Assembly: GCA_016870595.1 (NCBI GenBank)
Contig: VGBI01000022.1
Coordinates: 1 to 33,081, forward strand
DNA length: 33,081 bases
Source of the DNA: Actinomycetota bacterium
GTDB taxonomy: Bacteria > Actinomycetota > Acidimicrobiia > IMCC26256 > PALSA-555
Direction: 5' to 3'
How positions within the stretch are numbered: the first letter of the stretch is position 1; each line of letters starts with the position of its first letter. Positions 7,760-16,739 of this stretch are shown one piece after another. The translations under genes and the position numbers were made by a program. The notes under the pieces are model-generated. The model saw only the letters and a program-made list of their open reading frames with translations. It made no database searches and had not been told where the DNA came from.

Positions 7760-8404
7760 ATGACCCACGAGGTCCGGCTCCTCCGTCACGACGAGCGGCG
7801 GCCGGCGGCGGCCGTCGCCGCGCGTGCGCTGCGCGACGACCCGATGTTCGTGTACCTGTACGGGACGGACCCCGTGGTGCGGATGGGCGCGGCGTACTCG
7901 TCGTTCCGGGAGCCCCCGGCGCCGGCCACCCCGTGGTGGGACCGGGTCCGGGGCCGGATGCCGGCGGCACCACCCCCGCCCACCGTGTGGGGCGCCGTGG
8001 TCCAGGGCCACGTCGTCGCGGGCGCCGCGGTCGCGGCGCCCGGGTCGTGCTTCGTCGACCTCCTGCCGCCGGCCACGACCCGGCTGCCCGGCGGTCCCGA
8101 GGGCCCGCCCGGCTCCCCCGACCGCCAGGCCCGGGTCCTCGCGACCCTGGCCGCGCACCACTGCCCGGACCGCCACTGGCACGTGGGCCCGGTCGGCGTG
8201 GAGCCCGGGCTCCAGGGGCGCGGGGTGGGCTCCGCCGTGATGCGCCTGCTCTGCGACGCGATGGACGAGGCCGGTGAGATCGCCTTCCTCGAGACCGAGA
8301 CCCCCGAGAACGTCGTGTTCTACCGCCGCCTCGGGTTCGAGGTCACCGGCGAGGCGCAGCTCCCGGGGCTGCCCCTGTGGTTCATGCGTCGCGACCCCCG
8401 CTGA
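7760..8404 (+). CDS. GNAT-family N-acetyltransferase
   Basis: A 214-residue protein. The acetyl-CoA-binding motif A is clear: [22 protein letters not shown] (Q/R-x-x-G-x-G/A), followed by [31 protein letters not shown], the usual motif B ending. The N-terminal half ([14 protein letters not shown]) is typical of small-molecule or antibiotic-type acetyltransferases. The substrate cannot be inferred. It lies 22 bases after etfA on the same strand, so it is probably co-transcribed, and it ends 31 bases before the UDP-glucose dehydrogenase start, which has its own predicted promoter. Confidence 0.85.
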   Translation: MTHEVRLLRHDERRPAAAVAARALRDDPMFVYLYGTDPVVRMGAAYSSFREPPAPATPWWDRVRGRMPAAPPPPTVWGAVVQGHVVAGAAVAAPGSCFVDLLPPATTRLPGGPEGPPGSPDRQARVLATLAAHHCPDRHWHVGPVGVEPGLQGRGVGSAVMRLLCDAMDEAGEIAFLETETPENVVFYRRLGFEVTGEAQLPGLPLWFMRRDPR

Positions 8405-8422
8405 GCCCGCCCCGGTCGCCCG

Positions 8423-8428
8423 TAGACT
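8423..8428 (+). promoter_or_regulatory. -10 box TAGACT, leaderless promoter of the nucleotide-sugar operon
   Basis: TAGACT is followed by seven bases and the GTG start at 8436. No ribosome site fits in between, so the transcript would begin at or next to the start codon. No recognisable -35 element is seen. Confidence 0.5.
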
Positions 8429-8435
8429 CCCCAGG

Positions 8436-9728
8436 GTGAGCGAGGTCGCGGTTATCGGCGCGGGCTACGTGGGCCTCACCACGGCGGCGTGCCTCGCCCG
8501 GCTCGGTCACGACGTGCGCTGTGCCGACGTCGACGCCGAGCGGGTGGCCCGGCTGGCCAAGGGCGAGATCCCCATCCTGGAGGAAGGGATGCCGTCCCTC
8601 GTCGCCGAGGGCCTGGCCACCCGGCGCCTGCGGTTCGTGGTCGGGGCTCCGGCCGCGGCCCACGACGCCGAGTTCGTCTTCCTCTGCGTGGGGACGCCGG
8701 CCGACGCCACCGGAGCCGCCGACCTCTCGGCGGTCGAGGCGGTGGCGCACGAGATCGCCCCGCTCCTCGTCCCCGGTGCCGTGGTCGTGACCAAGTCGAC
8801 GGTGCCGGTGGGCACCACCCGGCGGGTCGCCCGCTGGCTGGCCGAGGCCGGTGCGGTCACCGACGTGGAGGTCGCGTCGAACCCGGAGTTCCTGCGCGAG
8901 GGGTCGGCGGTGCGCGACTTCCTCCAGCCCAACCGCATCGTCATCGGGTGCGACGACCCGACCGTCGCGGTCCGGATCTCGGAGCTGTACCGGACGATCC
9001 CGGCCCCGATGGTGGTGACCGACGCGGCGTCGGCCGAGATGATCAAGCAGGCGTCCAACGCGTTCCTCGCCACGAAGATCTCCTTCATCAACGCCGTCGC
9101 CAACGTGTGCGAGGCGGTGAATGCCGACGTGCGTGACGTCGCGCTCGGGATGGGCTACGACGACCGCATCGGCTCCGACTTCCTGAGCCCGGGCCCGGGC
9201 TTCGGGGGCGCGTGCCTGCCCAAGGACACCGCCGCGCTCCTGCAGACGGCCCAGGAGTTCGGGTACGACTTCAGCCTCCTGCGGGGCGTGCTCGACGTCA
9301 ACGACCGCCAACGCGACCACATCGTCGACCTCGTGCGCACGATGGCGGGCGGTGGGCTCGCCGGGTGTCGCGTCGGCGTGCTCGGGCTCACCTTCAAGGC
9401 CAACACCGACGACCTGCGCGACTCGCCGGCGCTCGCCATCGCGGCCGCGCTGGTCGATGCCGGGGCCGACGTGCTCGCCTACGACCCGGTCGCGGGCGAG
9501 GCGGCGGCGGCGCGGGTTCCCGGTCTGCGCGTGGTGACCGACCCGTACGAGGCGGTCGCCGACGCCGAGGTCGTCGCGCTCCTCACCGAGTGGAACGAGT
9601 TCCGCTGGCTCGACTACGCCCGGGTCGCCGCGACCACTGCGGTGCCGCGCATCGTCGACGCCCGCAACCTCCTCGACCCCGCCGCGATGCGCCGACTCGG
9701 CTTTACCTACCGGGGCGTCGGCCGCTGA
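8436..9728 (+). CDS. ugd: UDP-glucose 6-dehydrogenase
   Basis: A 430-residue UDP-glucose/GDP-mannose dehydrogenase. [11 protein letters not shown] at 5-14 is the NAD-binding motif; CVGTP at 84-88, STVPVGTT at 121-128 and [12 protein letters not shown] at 148-159 are family motifs; K204 and N208 ([10 protein letters not shown]) and the catalytic cysteine C260 in [11 protein letters not shown] complete the active site; [17 protein letters not shown] starts the C-terminal UDP-binding domain. It oxidises UDP-glucose to UDP-glucuronate with two NAD+. GDP-mannose or UDP-ManNAc as substrate is less likely because the next gene looks like a UDP-glucuronate decarboxylase. The stop and the next ATG share one base (TGATG). 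Confidence 0.93.
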   Translation: MSEVAVIGAGYVGLTTAACLARLGHDVRCADVDAERVARLAKGEIPILEEGMPSLVAEGLATRRLRFVVGAPAAAHDAEFVFLCVGTPADATGAADLSAVEAVAHEIAPLLVPGAVVVTKSTVPVGTTRRVARWLAEAGAVTDVEVASNPEFLREGSAVRDFLQPNRIVIGCDDPTVAVRISELYRTIPAPMVVTDAASAEMIKQASNAFLATKISFINAVANVCEAVNADVRDVALGMGYDDRIGSDFLSPGPGFGGACLPKDTAALLQTAQEFGYDFSLLRGVLDVNDRQRDHIVDLVRTMAGGGLAGCRVGVLGLTFKANTDDLRDSPALAIAAALVDAGADVLAYDPVAGEAAAARVPGLRVVTDPYEAVADAEVVALLTEWNEFRWLDYARVAATTAVPRIVDARNLLDPAAMRRLGFTYRGVGR

Positions 9729-10687
9729 TGCCCCGCGCAGTGGTCACGGGCGGGGCGGGCTTCCTCGGGAGCCACCTCGCCGAGGCCCTCGTCGGCGGGG
9801 GCTACGAGGTCGTGGTGGTCGACGACTTCTCGACCGGTCGCCGCGAGAACCTCGCCGGCCTCGCCGACGACCCCCGCTGCACCGTGGTCGAGCACGACGT
9901 GAGCTGGGGCCTGCCCGTCTCGGGTCCGGTCGACGCCGTGTGCCACCTCGCCAGCCCGGCCAGTCCTCCCGCCTACCTGGCCCGGCCGCTCGAGACCCTC
10001 GCCGTGGGCTCCGAGGGCACCCGCCACGCGCTCGCCCTGGCGCACGCGCACGGCGCCCGGTTCCTGCTCGCCTCGACCAGCGAGATCTACGGCGACCCGC
10101 TCGTGCACCCCCAGCCCGAGGACTACCTCGGCAACGTGAGCTCCATCGGGCCCCGGTCGGTCTACGACGAGGCGAAGCGCTTCGCCGAGGCGATCACGAT
10201 GGCCTACCACCGCACGTTCGGGCTCGACACCAAGATCGTGCGCATTTTCAACACCTACGGTCCGCGCATGGCGCCGGGGGACGGCCGGGTCGTCACCAAC
10301 TTCATCGAGCAGGCCCTCGCCGGATCGCCGCTCACGGTCTACGGCGACGGGACCCAGACCCGGTCGTTCTGCTGGGTCGACGACGAGGTCCGGGGACTGG
10401 TTGCGCTGCTGCACTCCGACTGGACCGGTCCCATGAACATCGGGAACCCGGCGGAGTTCACCGTGCGGGAGCTCGCCGAGCTGGTGCGTGAGGCCGCGGG
10501 GGTCGACGTCCCGATCACGTTCGCCCCGCTGCCCCAGGACGATCCCACCCGCCGCCGCCCCGACATCACCCGGGCCGGGGCGGTCCTCGGCTGGCGGCCC
10601 GAGGTGCCGCTCCGCGAGGGGGTCGAGCGGCTGGTCGCCTGGTACCGGGCGGGACGCCCGGCGCCGGCGCGCCTCCCGGACCGGTGA
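9728..10687 (+). CDS. UDP-glucuronate decarboxylase (UDP-xylose synthase)
   Basis: A 319-residue extended [12 protein letters not shown] at 7-15 binds [14 protein letters not shown] at 73-83, [20 protein letters not shown] from 117 and [17 protein letters not shown] with Y146-x3-K150 match UDP-xylose synthase closely; E119 in TSE and the DDPTRRRPD segment near the C-terminus are characteristic of that subfamily and not of GalE or RmlB. It converts UDP-glucuronate to UDP-xylose, taking the product of the dehydrogenase encoded just before it. The next gene starts at GTG 10684 with a 4-base overlap, so coupling is tight. A UDP-arabinose or other fate of the xylose donor is not visible here. Confidence 0.9.
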   Translation: MPRAVVTGGAGFLGSHLAEALVGGGYEVVVVDDFSTGRRENLAGLADDPRCTVVEHDVSWGLPVSGPVDAVCHLASPASPPAYLARPLETLAVGSEGTRHALALAHAHGARFLLASTSEIYGDPLVHPQPEDYLGNVSSIGPRSVYDEAKRFAEAITMAYHRTFGLDTKIVRIFNTYGPRMAPGDGRVVTNFIEQALAGSPLTVYGDGTQTRSFCWVDDEVRGLVALLHSDWTGPMNIGNPAEFTVRELAELVREAAGVDVPITFAPLPQDDPTRRRPDITRAGAVLGWRPEVPLREGVERLVAWYRAGRPAPARLPDR

Positions 10688-11577
10688 GCGCGCCCTGGGC
10701 GGCGGTGGTCGTGAACTACGAGGCGGGTGACGCGCTCACCGCCTGCGTCACCTCCCTCCTCGCCGACGACTCGGCCGGTGGTGCGCCCGAGGTCGTGGTC
10801 GTGGACAACGGCTCGACCGACGGGTCCGTGGCCCGGTTGCGTGCCGACCATCCCGACGTCGCGGTGATCACCCCCGGCACCAACGCCGGGTACGCAGCCG
10901 CCGCCAACCGGGGGATCGCCGCGACGACCGCGGCGGTGGTCGCCGTGTGCAACCCCGACCTCGTCGTGCGCCCGGGTACGGGCGCGGCGATGCTCGGCGC
11001 GTTCGCCGACCCCGGGGTGGCGGCGGCCGGGCCGCGGATCCTGGAGCCCGACGGCACGACCTACCCCTCGGCCCGGCGCGACCCGGGGCTCGCGGTCGCG
11101 GTGGGCCACGCGGCGTTGGGCCGGATCCGGCCCGACAACCGCTGGACCCGGGCCTACCAGGGGCGCGACGCCGACCCCGGGGTCGCCCGCGACGTCGACT
11201 GGGTGTCGGGTGCCGCGGTGTGGTGTCGCCGCCGGGCCCTGGCCGACGTCGGCGGGTGGGACGAGGGCTACTTCATGTACCTCGAGGACGTCGATCTCGC
11301 CTGGCGCCTGCGCGGGGCGGGGTGGCGGATCCGCTACGAGCCCGCCGGCGTGGTCGTGCACGAGCAGGGTCGCTCCACGCGACGCCACCCCGTGCGCATG
11401 GTGGTGGCCCACCACCGCGCCTCGCTGCGGTTCTGCGCCCGCCGCTGGCACGGCGTCCGCCGCCTGCTGCTCGTCCCGGCGGCCGGGTTCCTCGGGGTCC
11501 GGGCGGGCGTGGCGGCCCTGGGAGCGGCCCTGGCGGCCCGCCGGCAGCGCCGGGGCGGCCCAACCGGCAGCCGGTAA
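10684..11577 (+). CDS. GT2-family glycosyltransferase, WbbL/rhamnosyltransferase-like
   Basis: A 297-residue GT-A enzyme. [11 protein letters not shown] at 8-18 and [12 protein letters not shown] at 37-48 form the nucleotide-sugar-binding start; CNPDL at 89-93 takes the place of the DxD motif; [14 protein letters not shown] precedes [21 protein letters not shown] with the ED pair at 201-202, the WbbL-type catalytic base region. In mycobacteria WbbL adds rhamnose to the arabinogalactan linker; here a xylosyl, mannosyl or rhamnosyl donor is equally possible. A hydrophobic segment near the C-terminus ([24 protein letters not shown]) suggests membrane association. It overlaps the decarboxylase gene by four bases. 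Confidence 0.87.
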   Translation: MSAPWAAVVVNYEAGDALTACVTSLLADDSAGGAPEVVVVDNGSTDGSVARLRADHPDVAVITPGTNAGYAAAANRGIAATTAAVVAVCNPDLVVRPGTGAAMLGAFADPGVAAAGPRILEPDGTTYPSARRDPGLAVAVGHAALGRIRPDNRWTRAYQGRDADPGVARDVDWVSGAAVWCRRRALADVGGWDEGYFMYLEDVDLAWRLRGAGWRIRYEPAGVVVHEQGRSTRRHPVRMVVAHHRASLRFCARRWHGVRRLLLVPAAGFLGVRAGVAALGAALAARRQRRGGPTGSR

Positions 11578-11590
11578 CCTCAGGAGCCGC

Positions 11591-12400
11591 ATGGTCCGCC
11601 TCCGCCGCCCGAAGAACCGCGCCGCCCTGCGGGCCCGGGCGCGCCGCCCGCAACGGCGGGGCGGTGGCGGCTGGTTCACCGCGACCGTGACGGTGATCGT
11701 CCTGGTCGGCGTCATCGGCACGGTGCTCGCCGCCGGGCTGTTCTCGGGCCGCGACTCCGCCGCCGCCGGCCCCTCGCCGCCCACCCCCGAGAACCCGTCG
11801 GGCGACCACTGGCACGCAGCCCTGGGCGCCTCCGTGTGCGGCGAGTGGCTGCCCAACCCGGCCGAGTTCGAGACCGCCGCCGACAGCGTGGGGGTCCGCA
11901 CCGGGATCCACACCCACGGCGACGGGTTCATCCACATCCACCCCTTCTCCTCGAGCGAGGGCCTCGACAACGCCACGCTCGGGCGCTTCCTCGACTACGG
12001 GGGCTGGTCGGCGTCCTCCGACGAGCTCTCGCTGTGGACCGGCCCGACGGCCGATCCGACCAAGACCCGGTGGAAGGACGGCGACCGCTGTCCCGACGAG
12101 AACGGCAACCCGGGCAAGGGGCAGCCGGGCCGGGTCGTGTTCGAGGTCAACTGCAAGCCGGAGTCCTCCGATCCCGCCGACCACCGGCTGGCCGACCAGG
12201 AGGTGATCACCCTCGCGTTCGTGGCCAAGGGCCAGGACGTGGGGCCGCCCCCGAACGCCCAGTCGGCGCCCGACAACGACGGCGCAGCGGCGGCCCCCAT
12301 CGACCGGAAGAGCTGCCGGCCGTCGGCGGCGAGCAACCCGGGGCTGCCGCCGACGTCCACCCCCACGGTCCCTGCGACCGTCCCCACGACCCAGCCGTGA
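11591..12400 (+). CDS. Single-pass membrane protein with HWH / HTHGDG / HIHPF histidine motifs, function unknown
   Basis: A 269-residue protein. A basic N-terminus (residues 1-25, many R and K) is followed by one transmembrane helix (about 30-50), so the rest is outside. The outer part holds DHWHAALGASVCGEW at 72-86 and HTHGDGFIHIHPF at 107-119, giving H73, H75, H107, H109, H115 and H117, plus cysteines C83, C167 and C188. The histidine clusters look like a metal site or a cupin-like pocket. I recall uncharacterised actinobacterial proteins with the same pair of motifs but no known function. The tail is proline/threonine-rich (TSTPTVPATVPTTQP). Ribosome site AGGAG 11582-11586; a TAACCT box at 11575-11580 overlaps the previous stop and may add a promoter. 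The next gene overlaps it (GTGA). Confidence 0.75.
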   Translation: MVRLRRPKNRAALRARARRPQRRGGGGWFTATVTVIVLVGVIGTVLAAGLFSGRDSAAAGPSPPTPENPSGDHWHAALGASVCGEWLPNPAEFETAADSVGVRTGIHTHGDGFIHIHPFSSSEGLDNATLGRFLDYGGWSASSDELSLWTGPTADPTKTRWKDGDRCPDENGNPGKGQPGRVVFEVNCKPESSDPADHRLADQEVITLAFVAKGQDVGPPPNAQSAPDNDGAAAAPIDRKSCRPSAASNPGLPPTSTPTVPATVPTTQP

Positions 12401-13437
12401 AGGCGGTCGTCCTCGTCGGGGGCGAAGGCACCCGCCTCCGGCCCCTGACCCTCGCGACTCCCAAGCCCCTGCTGCCGATCGCGAACCAGCCGTTCCTCGA
12501 GCGCCAGCTCGGGTGGCTGGCGGCGCACGGTGTGACCGAGGTCGTGCTCTCACTCGGGTACCTCCCCGACGCGTTCGTCGCCCACTTCCCCGACGCCACC
12601 TACGCCGGGGTGCGGATCCGCTACGCGGTGGAGCCCGAGCCCCGGGGCACGGCCGGCGCGATCCGCTTCGCCGCCGACGTCGCCGGCATCGACGAGCGCT
12701 TCGTCGTCTGCAACGGTGACGTGCTCACGGCGCTCGACCTCGGGGCGCTCGTGGCCTTCCACGACGCCCGGGGTGCCGCGGCGACGATCCACCTGGTGCG
12801 GGTCGCCGACCCCTCGGCGTTCGGGGTGGTCCCCACCTTCGACGACGGCGAGGTGAAGGCCTTCGTCGAGAAGCCACCCCCGGGGCAGGCGCCGACCGAC
12901 TGGATCAACGCCGGCACCTACGTGCTCGAGCCCTCCGTCGTCGAGCGGATCCCGGCCGGGATCAACGTGTCGATCGAGCGGGAGACCTTCCCGCGCATGC
13001 TGGACCAGCGGGGTCGGCTCTACGCGTGGGCGAGCGACGGCTACTGGATCGACATCGGGACCCCCGAGAAGTACCTCGCCGCCCACCTCGACGTGCTCGG
13101 GGGCGCGCTCGGCCCGGTGCCGGTGGCGGGTGCGCACGAGGTGGATCCGGGGATCTGGCTCGAGCCCGGGGCGGTGGTCGATCCCTCGACCCGGCTCGTC
13201 CCGCCCGTGCTCGTCGGCCGGGACGCGGCCGTGGGCCCGGGCGCCTGGGTCGCGGGGAGCACGATCGGGGCGGGGGCGACGGTCGGGTACGGCGCCCGGG
13301 TCACGGGCTCGGTGCTCCACACTGATGCCGTCGTCGGCCGCGCCGCCGAGGTCACCGATTCCGTGCTCGGCCCGGGTGTGGTCGTGCCCGACGCCGCCGT
13401 GGTGCGGTCCGAGCTGTGCGTGCAGGAGGGGTCATGA
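12397..13437 (+). CDS. Sugar-1-phosphate nucleotidyltransferase, GDP-mannose pyrophosphorylase type
   Basis: A 346-residue enzyme. The N-terminal Rossmann-like domain opens with VVLVGGEGTRLRPLT (5-18), the pyrophosphorylase signature, and K23 in TPKPLLPIANQPFLE; NGD at 106-108 binds metal and FVEKP at 156-160 and WIDIGTPEKY at 217-226 complete the site. Residues from about 240 form hexapeptide-type left-handed beta-helix repeats. This architecture is that of eukaryote-like GDP-mannose pyrophosphorylase and its actinobacterial ManC equivalents; glucose-1-phosphate thymidylyl- or uridylyltransferase is an alternative. Phosphomannomutase (29769) and PGI/PMI (31429) genes in the same window favour mannose. 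It is in a tight operon: 4-base overlaps on both sides. Confidence 0.85.
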   Translation: MKAVVLVGGEGTRLRPLTLATPKPLLPIANQPFLERQLGWLAAHGVTEVVLSLGYLPDAFVAHFPDATYAGVRIRYAVEPEPRGTAGAIRFAADVAGIDERFVVCNGDVLTALDLGALVAFHDARGAAATIHLVRVADPSAFGVVPTFDDGEVKAFVEKPPPGQAPTDWINAGTYVLEPSVVERIPAGINVSIERETFPRMLDQRGRLYAWASDGYWIDIGTPEKYLAAHLDVLGGALGPVPVAGAHEVDPGIWLEPGAVVDPSTRLVPPVLVGRDAAVGPGAWVAGSTIGAGATVGYGARVTGSVLHTDAVVGRAAEVTDSVLGPGVVVPDAAVVRSELCVQEGS

Positions 13438-14387
13438 AGGTGATGGTGACGGGCGGGGCCGGGTTCATCGGCTCGACCCTGGTCGATCGGCTGCTCGCCG
13501 ACGGCCACGACGTCGACGTGGTCGACGACCTCTCGAGCGGCGCGCTGGCCAACCTGGCCGACGCGCGGTCGCGTCGCCCGAGTCGGTGCACGTTCCACCG
13601 GCTCGACCTGCGCTCACCGGGGCTGGTCGAGCTCATCGGCCACCGGCGCCCCGAGGTGATCATGCACCTCGGGGCCCAGATGGACGTGCGGGTGTCGGTC
13701 GCCAAGCCGCTGTTCGACGCCGAGGTCAACATCCTCGGCTCGCTGAACGTCTGTCAGGGCGCGGTCGCGGCCGGGACCCGCAAGGTCGTGTTCGCGGGGT
13801 CGGGCGGCACCCTCTACGGCGAGCCCGAGACGATCCCGGTGGGGGAGGGGCACTCGCAGCACCCGCTGTCGCCCTACGGCGTGTCGAAGAAGGCGGTGGG
13901 TGACTACCTGCACTACTACCGCGAGGTGCAGGGACTCGACGCCACCGTGCTCGCACTCGCCAACGTCTACGGGCCGCGCCAGGACCCGCACGGTGAGGCC
14001 GGGGTGGTGGCGATCTTCGCCGGGAAGCTCCTGGCCAAGGAGCGGGCCACCGTGTTCGGCGACGGCAGCCAGACCCGCGACTTCGTGTTCGTCGACGACG
14101 TGGTCGACGCCTTCGTGAAGGCGATCGACGCCGGCGGTGGCCTCACCTGCAATATCGGCACCGGGATCGAGACCAGCGTGCAGACCCTGTTCGACACGAT
14201 GGCCCGCCTGGCCGGGTTCCCCGAGCCGCCGCGCTACGCGCCAGCCCGGACCGGCGAGCTGGCCCGCAACGCGCTCGACCCCGGGCGCGCCGCGACCCAC
14301 CTCGGCTGGCGGCCGCAGGTCGACATGGAGACCGGCCTGGCCCGCACCCTCGCCTGGTTCCGGGACCGGCGCGCGGCCGGTCGCTGA
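13434..14387 (+). CDS. GalE-like NAD-dependent nucleotide-sugar epimerase
   Basis: A 317-residue extended SDR. TGGAGFIGS at 6-14 binds NAD; VVDDLSSG at 29-36 sets the cofactor specificity; HLGAQ at 78-82, AGSGGTLYGEP at 121-131 and SPYGVSKKAVGDYL with Y148-x3-K152 give the catalytic serine/tyrosine/lysine set; NVYGPRQDPHGEAGVVAIF and FVFVDDVVDAF are common to UDP-glucose 4-epimerase relatives. The substrate could be UDP-glucose/galactose, UDP-xylose/arabinose or their acids; the neighbouring UDP-xylose synthase makes a C4 epimerisation of that pathway possible but unproved. A strong AGGAGGG site (13424-13430) lies three bases before the ATG, which overlaps the upstream stop (ATGA). It is the last gene of the operon. 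Confidence 0.85.
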   Translation: MKVMVTGGAGFIGSTLVDRLLADGHDVDVVDDLSSGALANLADARSRRPSRCTFHRLDLRSPGLVELIGHRRPEVIMHLGAQMDVRVSVAKPLFDAEVNILGSLNVCQGAVAAGTRKVVFAGSGGTLYGEPETIPVGEGHSQHPLSPYGVSKKAVGDYLHYYREVQGLDATVLALANVYGPRQDPHGEAGVVAIFAGKLLAKERATVFGDGSQTRDFVFVDDVVDAFVKAIDAGGGLTCNIGTGIETSVQTLFDTMARLAGFPEPPRYAPARTGELARNALDPGRAATHLGWRPQVDMETGLARTLAWFRDRRAAGR

Positions 14388-14406
14388 CCCGATTGCCGGT
14401 GCGACC

Positions 14407-14421
14407 GCCCGCGCGGCGGGC
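14407..14421. terminator. Possible bidirectional hairpin between convergent genes
   Basis: GCCCGC (14407-14412), loop GCG, GCGGGC (14416-14421) make a perfect 6-bp stem in the 40-bp gap between the epimerase stop and the nitroreductase stop. There is no T-run on either side, so a classical intrinsic terminator is not shown; position is the main support. Confidence 0.35.
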
Positions 14422-14427
14422 CGCAGC

Positions 14428-15033
14428 TCAGCGGTGCACGCGGAGTGCGTCGAGCGGAACCGCCGGCCGGGCGCGTGGCGAGTACCCGGTGTCGGGCCGT
14501 CCCACGAGGATCAGCGCGGCGGGTGACCACTCGTCGGGCAGGCGCAGGGCGGCGCGTGCGGCCTCGGGGCAGAAGATCGGGGCTGCGACCCAGCACGAGG
14601 CCAGGTCCGCGTCGGCGGCGGTGAGCATCAGGTTCTCCACGGCGGCACCGAGCGACAGCAGCGCCATGCCCCACTCCGCCCGCCGGCGGGCCTCGTCGGG
14701 GTAGCGGTCGAGGCCGTCCCACGTGAGGCACCCGAGGACGAGCGCGGGGGCGGTGGTGAGCTTGACCCGCGACGCCTCGACCAGCCCGTCGATGCGGGCC
14801 GGGTCCACGCCGTCGGCGCCGAGGTCGTGACGCCACTGCTCGCCCATCCCGCGCGCGAGGTCGGCCTTCCCTTCCGGGGTGTCGACGACCACGAAGCGCC
14901 ACGGGCGGGAGTGGTGCGGGGCGGGGGCGAGGCACGCGGCGGTCACGAGCGCGTCGAGCGTCACCCGGTCCACCGGATCGGGGGCGAAGGCGCGGATCGA
15001 CCGCCGGGCCTCGACGAATGCAGGGACGGTCAC
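14428..15033 (-). CDS. Nitroreductase-family flavoprotein, probable dehydro-F420-0 reductase (FbiB C-terminal domain as separate gene)
   Basis: A 201-residue FMN-binding nitroreductase fold: FVEARRSIRAFAPDPV at the start, ACLAPAPHHSRPWRFVVVDT (the phosphate- and flavin-contacting arginine region), then WGMALLSLGAAVENLMLTAADADLASCWVAAPIF and a closing ALILVGRPDTGY. In mycobacteria this domain is fused behind CofE in FbiB and reduces dehydro-F420-0 to F420-0. Here it follows cofE as its own gene. I chose GTG 15033-15031 because AGGGAG (complement of 15040-15045) lies six bases upstream; an upstream GTG at 15048 would overlap the cofE stop and add five residues. The cofE context makes the F420 role likely, but other nitroreductase roles cannot be excluded. 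Confidence 0.82.
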   Translation of the reverse strand: MTVPAFVEARRSIRAFAPDPVDRVTLDALVTAACLAPAPHHSRPWRFVVVDTPEGKADLARGMGEQWRHDLGADGVDPARIDGLVEASRVKLTTAPALVLGCLTWDGLDRYPDEARRRAEWGMALLSLGAAVENLMLTAADADLASCWVAAPIFCPEAARAALRLPDEWSPAALILVGRPDTGYSPRARPAVPLDALRVHR

Positions 15034-15044
15034 GGGCAGCTCCC

Positions 15045-15758
15045 TCACCGGAACAGGTCGTCCTGGGGGTTGCGCACGAGGTCGCGGGCGGCACCGGCGC
15101 CGAACCAGGTGGGGTCGAGCCCGCGGACGATCGCGACGGGCACCCCGGCCGCCTTGCCCATGACGAGCTCGGCGGCGCCCGCGATCTCGTCGGCGACCGC
15201 AACCTCGGTGACCTGCAGCACCCGTCCGAGCGCGTCGGCCGATCCCCGCAGGTCGACGATCGCCGCGATGCCGGCGACGCCGATGGCGACGTCGGTGAGC
15301 CCGAGACGCCATGGTCGCCCGAAGGTGTCGGACACGACCACGGCGACGTCCACGCCGTGGCGGGCCCGGAGCGCATTGCGGATGTGGTGGGCCGAGGAGT
15401 CGGGATCGACCGGGAGCAGCGCCGCCTGCCCGGCCTCGACGTTCGAGAGGTCGATGCCGGCGTTGGCGCACACGAAGCCGTGGTGGGTCTCGCTGATGAC
15501 GAGGTCGCCGCGCCGGCGCACGATCCGGCGGGACTCCGCCTCGATCAGCGCGTGGCGGGCGGACCGGTCCTCGTGGTCGAGTGGCACGAGCCGGCCCTCG
15601 GCCTTGGACACGATCTTCTGGGTGACGACGAGGCAGTCGCGGTCGAGGACCGGGGTGCCCTGGTCGGTGGCGGCCGCGGCGACGAGGTCGGCGATCTCGT
15701 CGCCCGGACGCACCTCGCCGATCCCGTGGACGGGGACGATCTCGACCCGGGCGGTCAC
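15045..15758 (-). CDS. cofE: Coenzyme F420-0:L-glutamate ligase
   Basis: A 237-residue CofE. It starts with RVEIVPVHGIGEVRPGDEIADLV, followed by LVVTQKIVSKAEGR, ESRRIVRRRGDLVISETHHGFVCANAGIDLSNV and VAVVVSDTFGRPWRLGLTDVAIGVAGI, the GTP- and metal-binding regions of the F420-0:gamma-glutamyl ligase family. It adds glutamates in gamma linkage to F420-0. Mycobacterial FbiB has this domain plus a nitroreductase domain in one chain; this protein ends after NPQDDLFR and the nitroreductase is a separate downstream gene. The start GTG (15758-15756) overlaps the cofD stop by four bases (GTGA). Confidence 0.93.
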   Translation of the reverse strand: MTARVEIVPVHGIGEVRPGDEIADLVAAAATDQGTPVLDRDCLVVTQKIVSKAEGRLVPLDHEDRSARHALIEAESRRIVRRRGDLVISETHHGFVCANAGIDLSNVEAGQAALLPVDPDSSAHHIRNALRARHGVDVAVVVSDTFGRPWRLGLTDVAIGVAGIAAIVDLRGSADALGRVLQVTEVAVADEIAGAAELVMGKAAGVPVAIVRGLDPTWFGAGAARDLVRNPQDDLFR

Positions 15759-16696
15759 GCGAGCGCCCCGATCGTGGTGCGGGCCAGGGCTGCGGCCACG
15801 CCGATGTCGCGCATCATCGTGTCGGTGACCACCGGGCGCACCCCCTCGGCCGCGACGCGGTCGGCGTCGGCGGCGTCGACGGCGTCGATCACCAGGGTTG
15901 CGCAGATGTCGCGGTACGCCCGGGCGATCCCGACGCTCGACACCTCGATCCCGAGGGGAGCCATGAGCCGGTCGGCCGGCCCCTTGACCGGCGCGCCGCC
16001 GACGATGGGGCTCACCGCCACCACCCGGTCGCGACGGGCGACGAGGCGCTCGCGGATGCCGGGCACGGCGAGGATCGGGCCGATCGAGATCACCGGGTTG
16101 CTCGGGCAGACCACGATCGTGTCGGCCGCGTCGAGGGCGTCGAGCACGCCGGGCGCCGCGGCCGCGTCGGCGGCCCCGGCGAACGCCACTGCGGTCACCG
16201 CGGGTGTGCAGCGCTCGCGCACGAACCACTCCTGCATGGCGAGGGTCCGGGGTGGCCCACCGGTGTCGTCGACCACCGTGATCCGCGTGGCGACGCGGTC
16301 GTCGGTCATTGGGAGCAGGTGGAGGTGCAGGCCCCAGGCCCGGGCGATCTCGGCGGTGACGGCGTGGAGTGGGGCACCCGCGTGCAGGCGCTCGGTCCGG
16401 AACAGGTGGGTGGCGAGGTCGCGGTCGCCCAGTCCGAACCAGGTCGGGCCGCCGTAGCGGGCGAGCGCCCCGAGAGTGGCGAAGGTCTCGCCGGCCAGGC
16501 CCCAGCCCCGGTCCTGGTCGTGGGCGTCGGCCAGCGTGTAGGTGACGCTGTCGAGGTCGGGGCAGACCCGCAGGCCGAAGAAGTCGTCGTCGTCGGCGGT
16601 GTTCACCACCGCGGTCACCGACGCCGGGTCGACGACCTCGACCAGGCCGCGCAGGAAGCGGGCGGCCCCCACTCCTCCGGCCAGGGCGGCGATCAC
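15755..16696 (-). CDS. cofD: 2-phospho-L-lactate transferase (FbiA/CofD)
   Basis: A 313-residue CofD. ALAGGVGAARFLRGL at the N-terminus, NTADDDDFFGLRVCPDLDSVTYTLA (Fo- and metal-binding aspartates), FGLGDRDLATHLFRT and CPSNPVISIGPILAVPGI are family hallmarks. It transfers the phospholactyl or phosphoenolpyruvyl group from the guanylylated intermediate to the deazaflavin Fo, giving F420-0 or dehydro-F420-0. A dehydro route would fit the nitroreductase gene two places downstream. No cofC/fbiD or fbiC (Fo synthase) is in the window. It starts with GTG, seven bases after a TACTGT -10 box, so the F420 operon is predicted to be leaderless. Confidence 0.95.
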   Translation of the reverse strand: MIAALAGGVGAARFLRGLVEVVDPASVTAVVNTADDDDFFGLRVCPDLDSVTYTLADAHDQDRGWGLAGETFATLGALARYGGPTWFGLGDRDLATHLFRTERLHAGAPLHAVTAEIARAWGLHLHLLPMTDDRVATRITVVDDTGGPPRTLAMQEWFVRERCTPAVTAVAFAGAADAAAAPGVLDALDAADTIVVCPSNPVISIGPILAVPGIRERLVARRDRVVAVSPIVGGAPVKGPADRLMAPLGIEVSSVGIARAYRDICATLVIDAVDAADADRVAAEGVRPVVTDTMMRDIGVAAALARTTIGALA

Positions 16697-16703
16697 CCGC
16701 CGG

Positions 16704-16709
16704 ACAGTA
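16704..16709 (-). promoter_or_regulatory. -10 box TACTGT, leaderless promoter of cofD-cofE-nitroreductase
   Basis: Read on the minus strand, TACTGT is followed by seven bases (16703-16697) and the GTG start of cofD. It lies in the 43-bp gap after the antiporter gene, so the F420 genes may be transcribed independently of the antiporter. Confidence 0.5.
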
Positions 16710-16739
16710 CCGGGACCCCGGGTCGGGGGTCGTCCCGGA

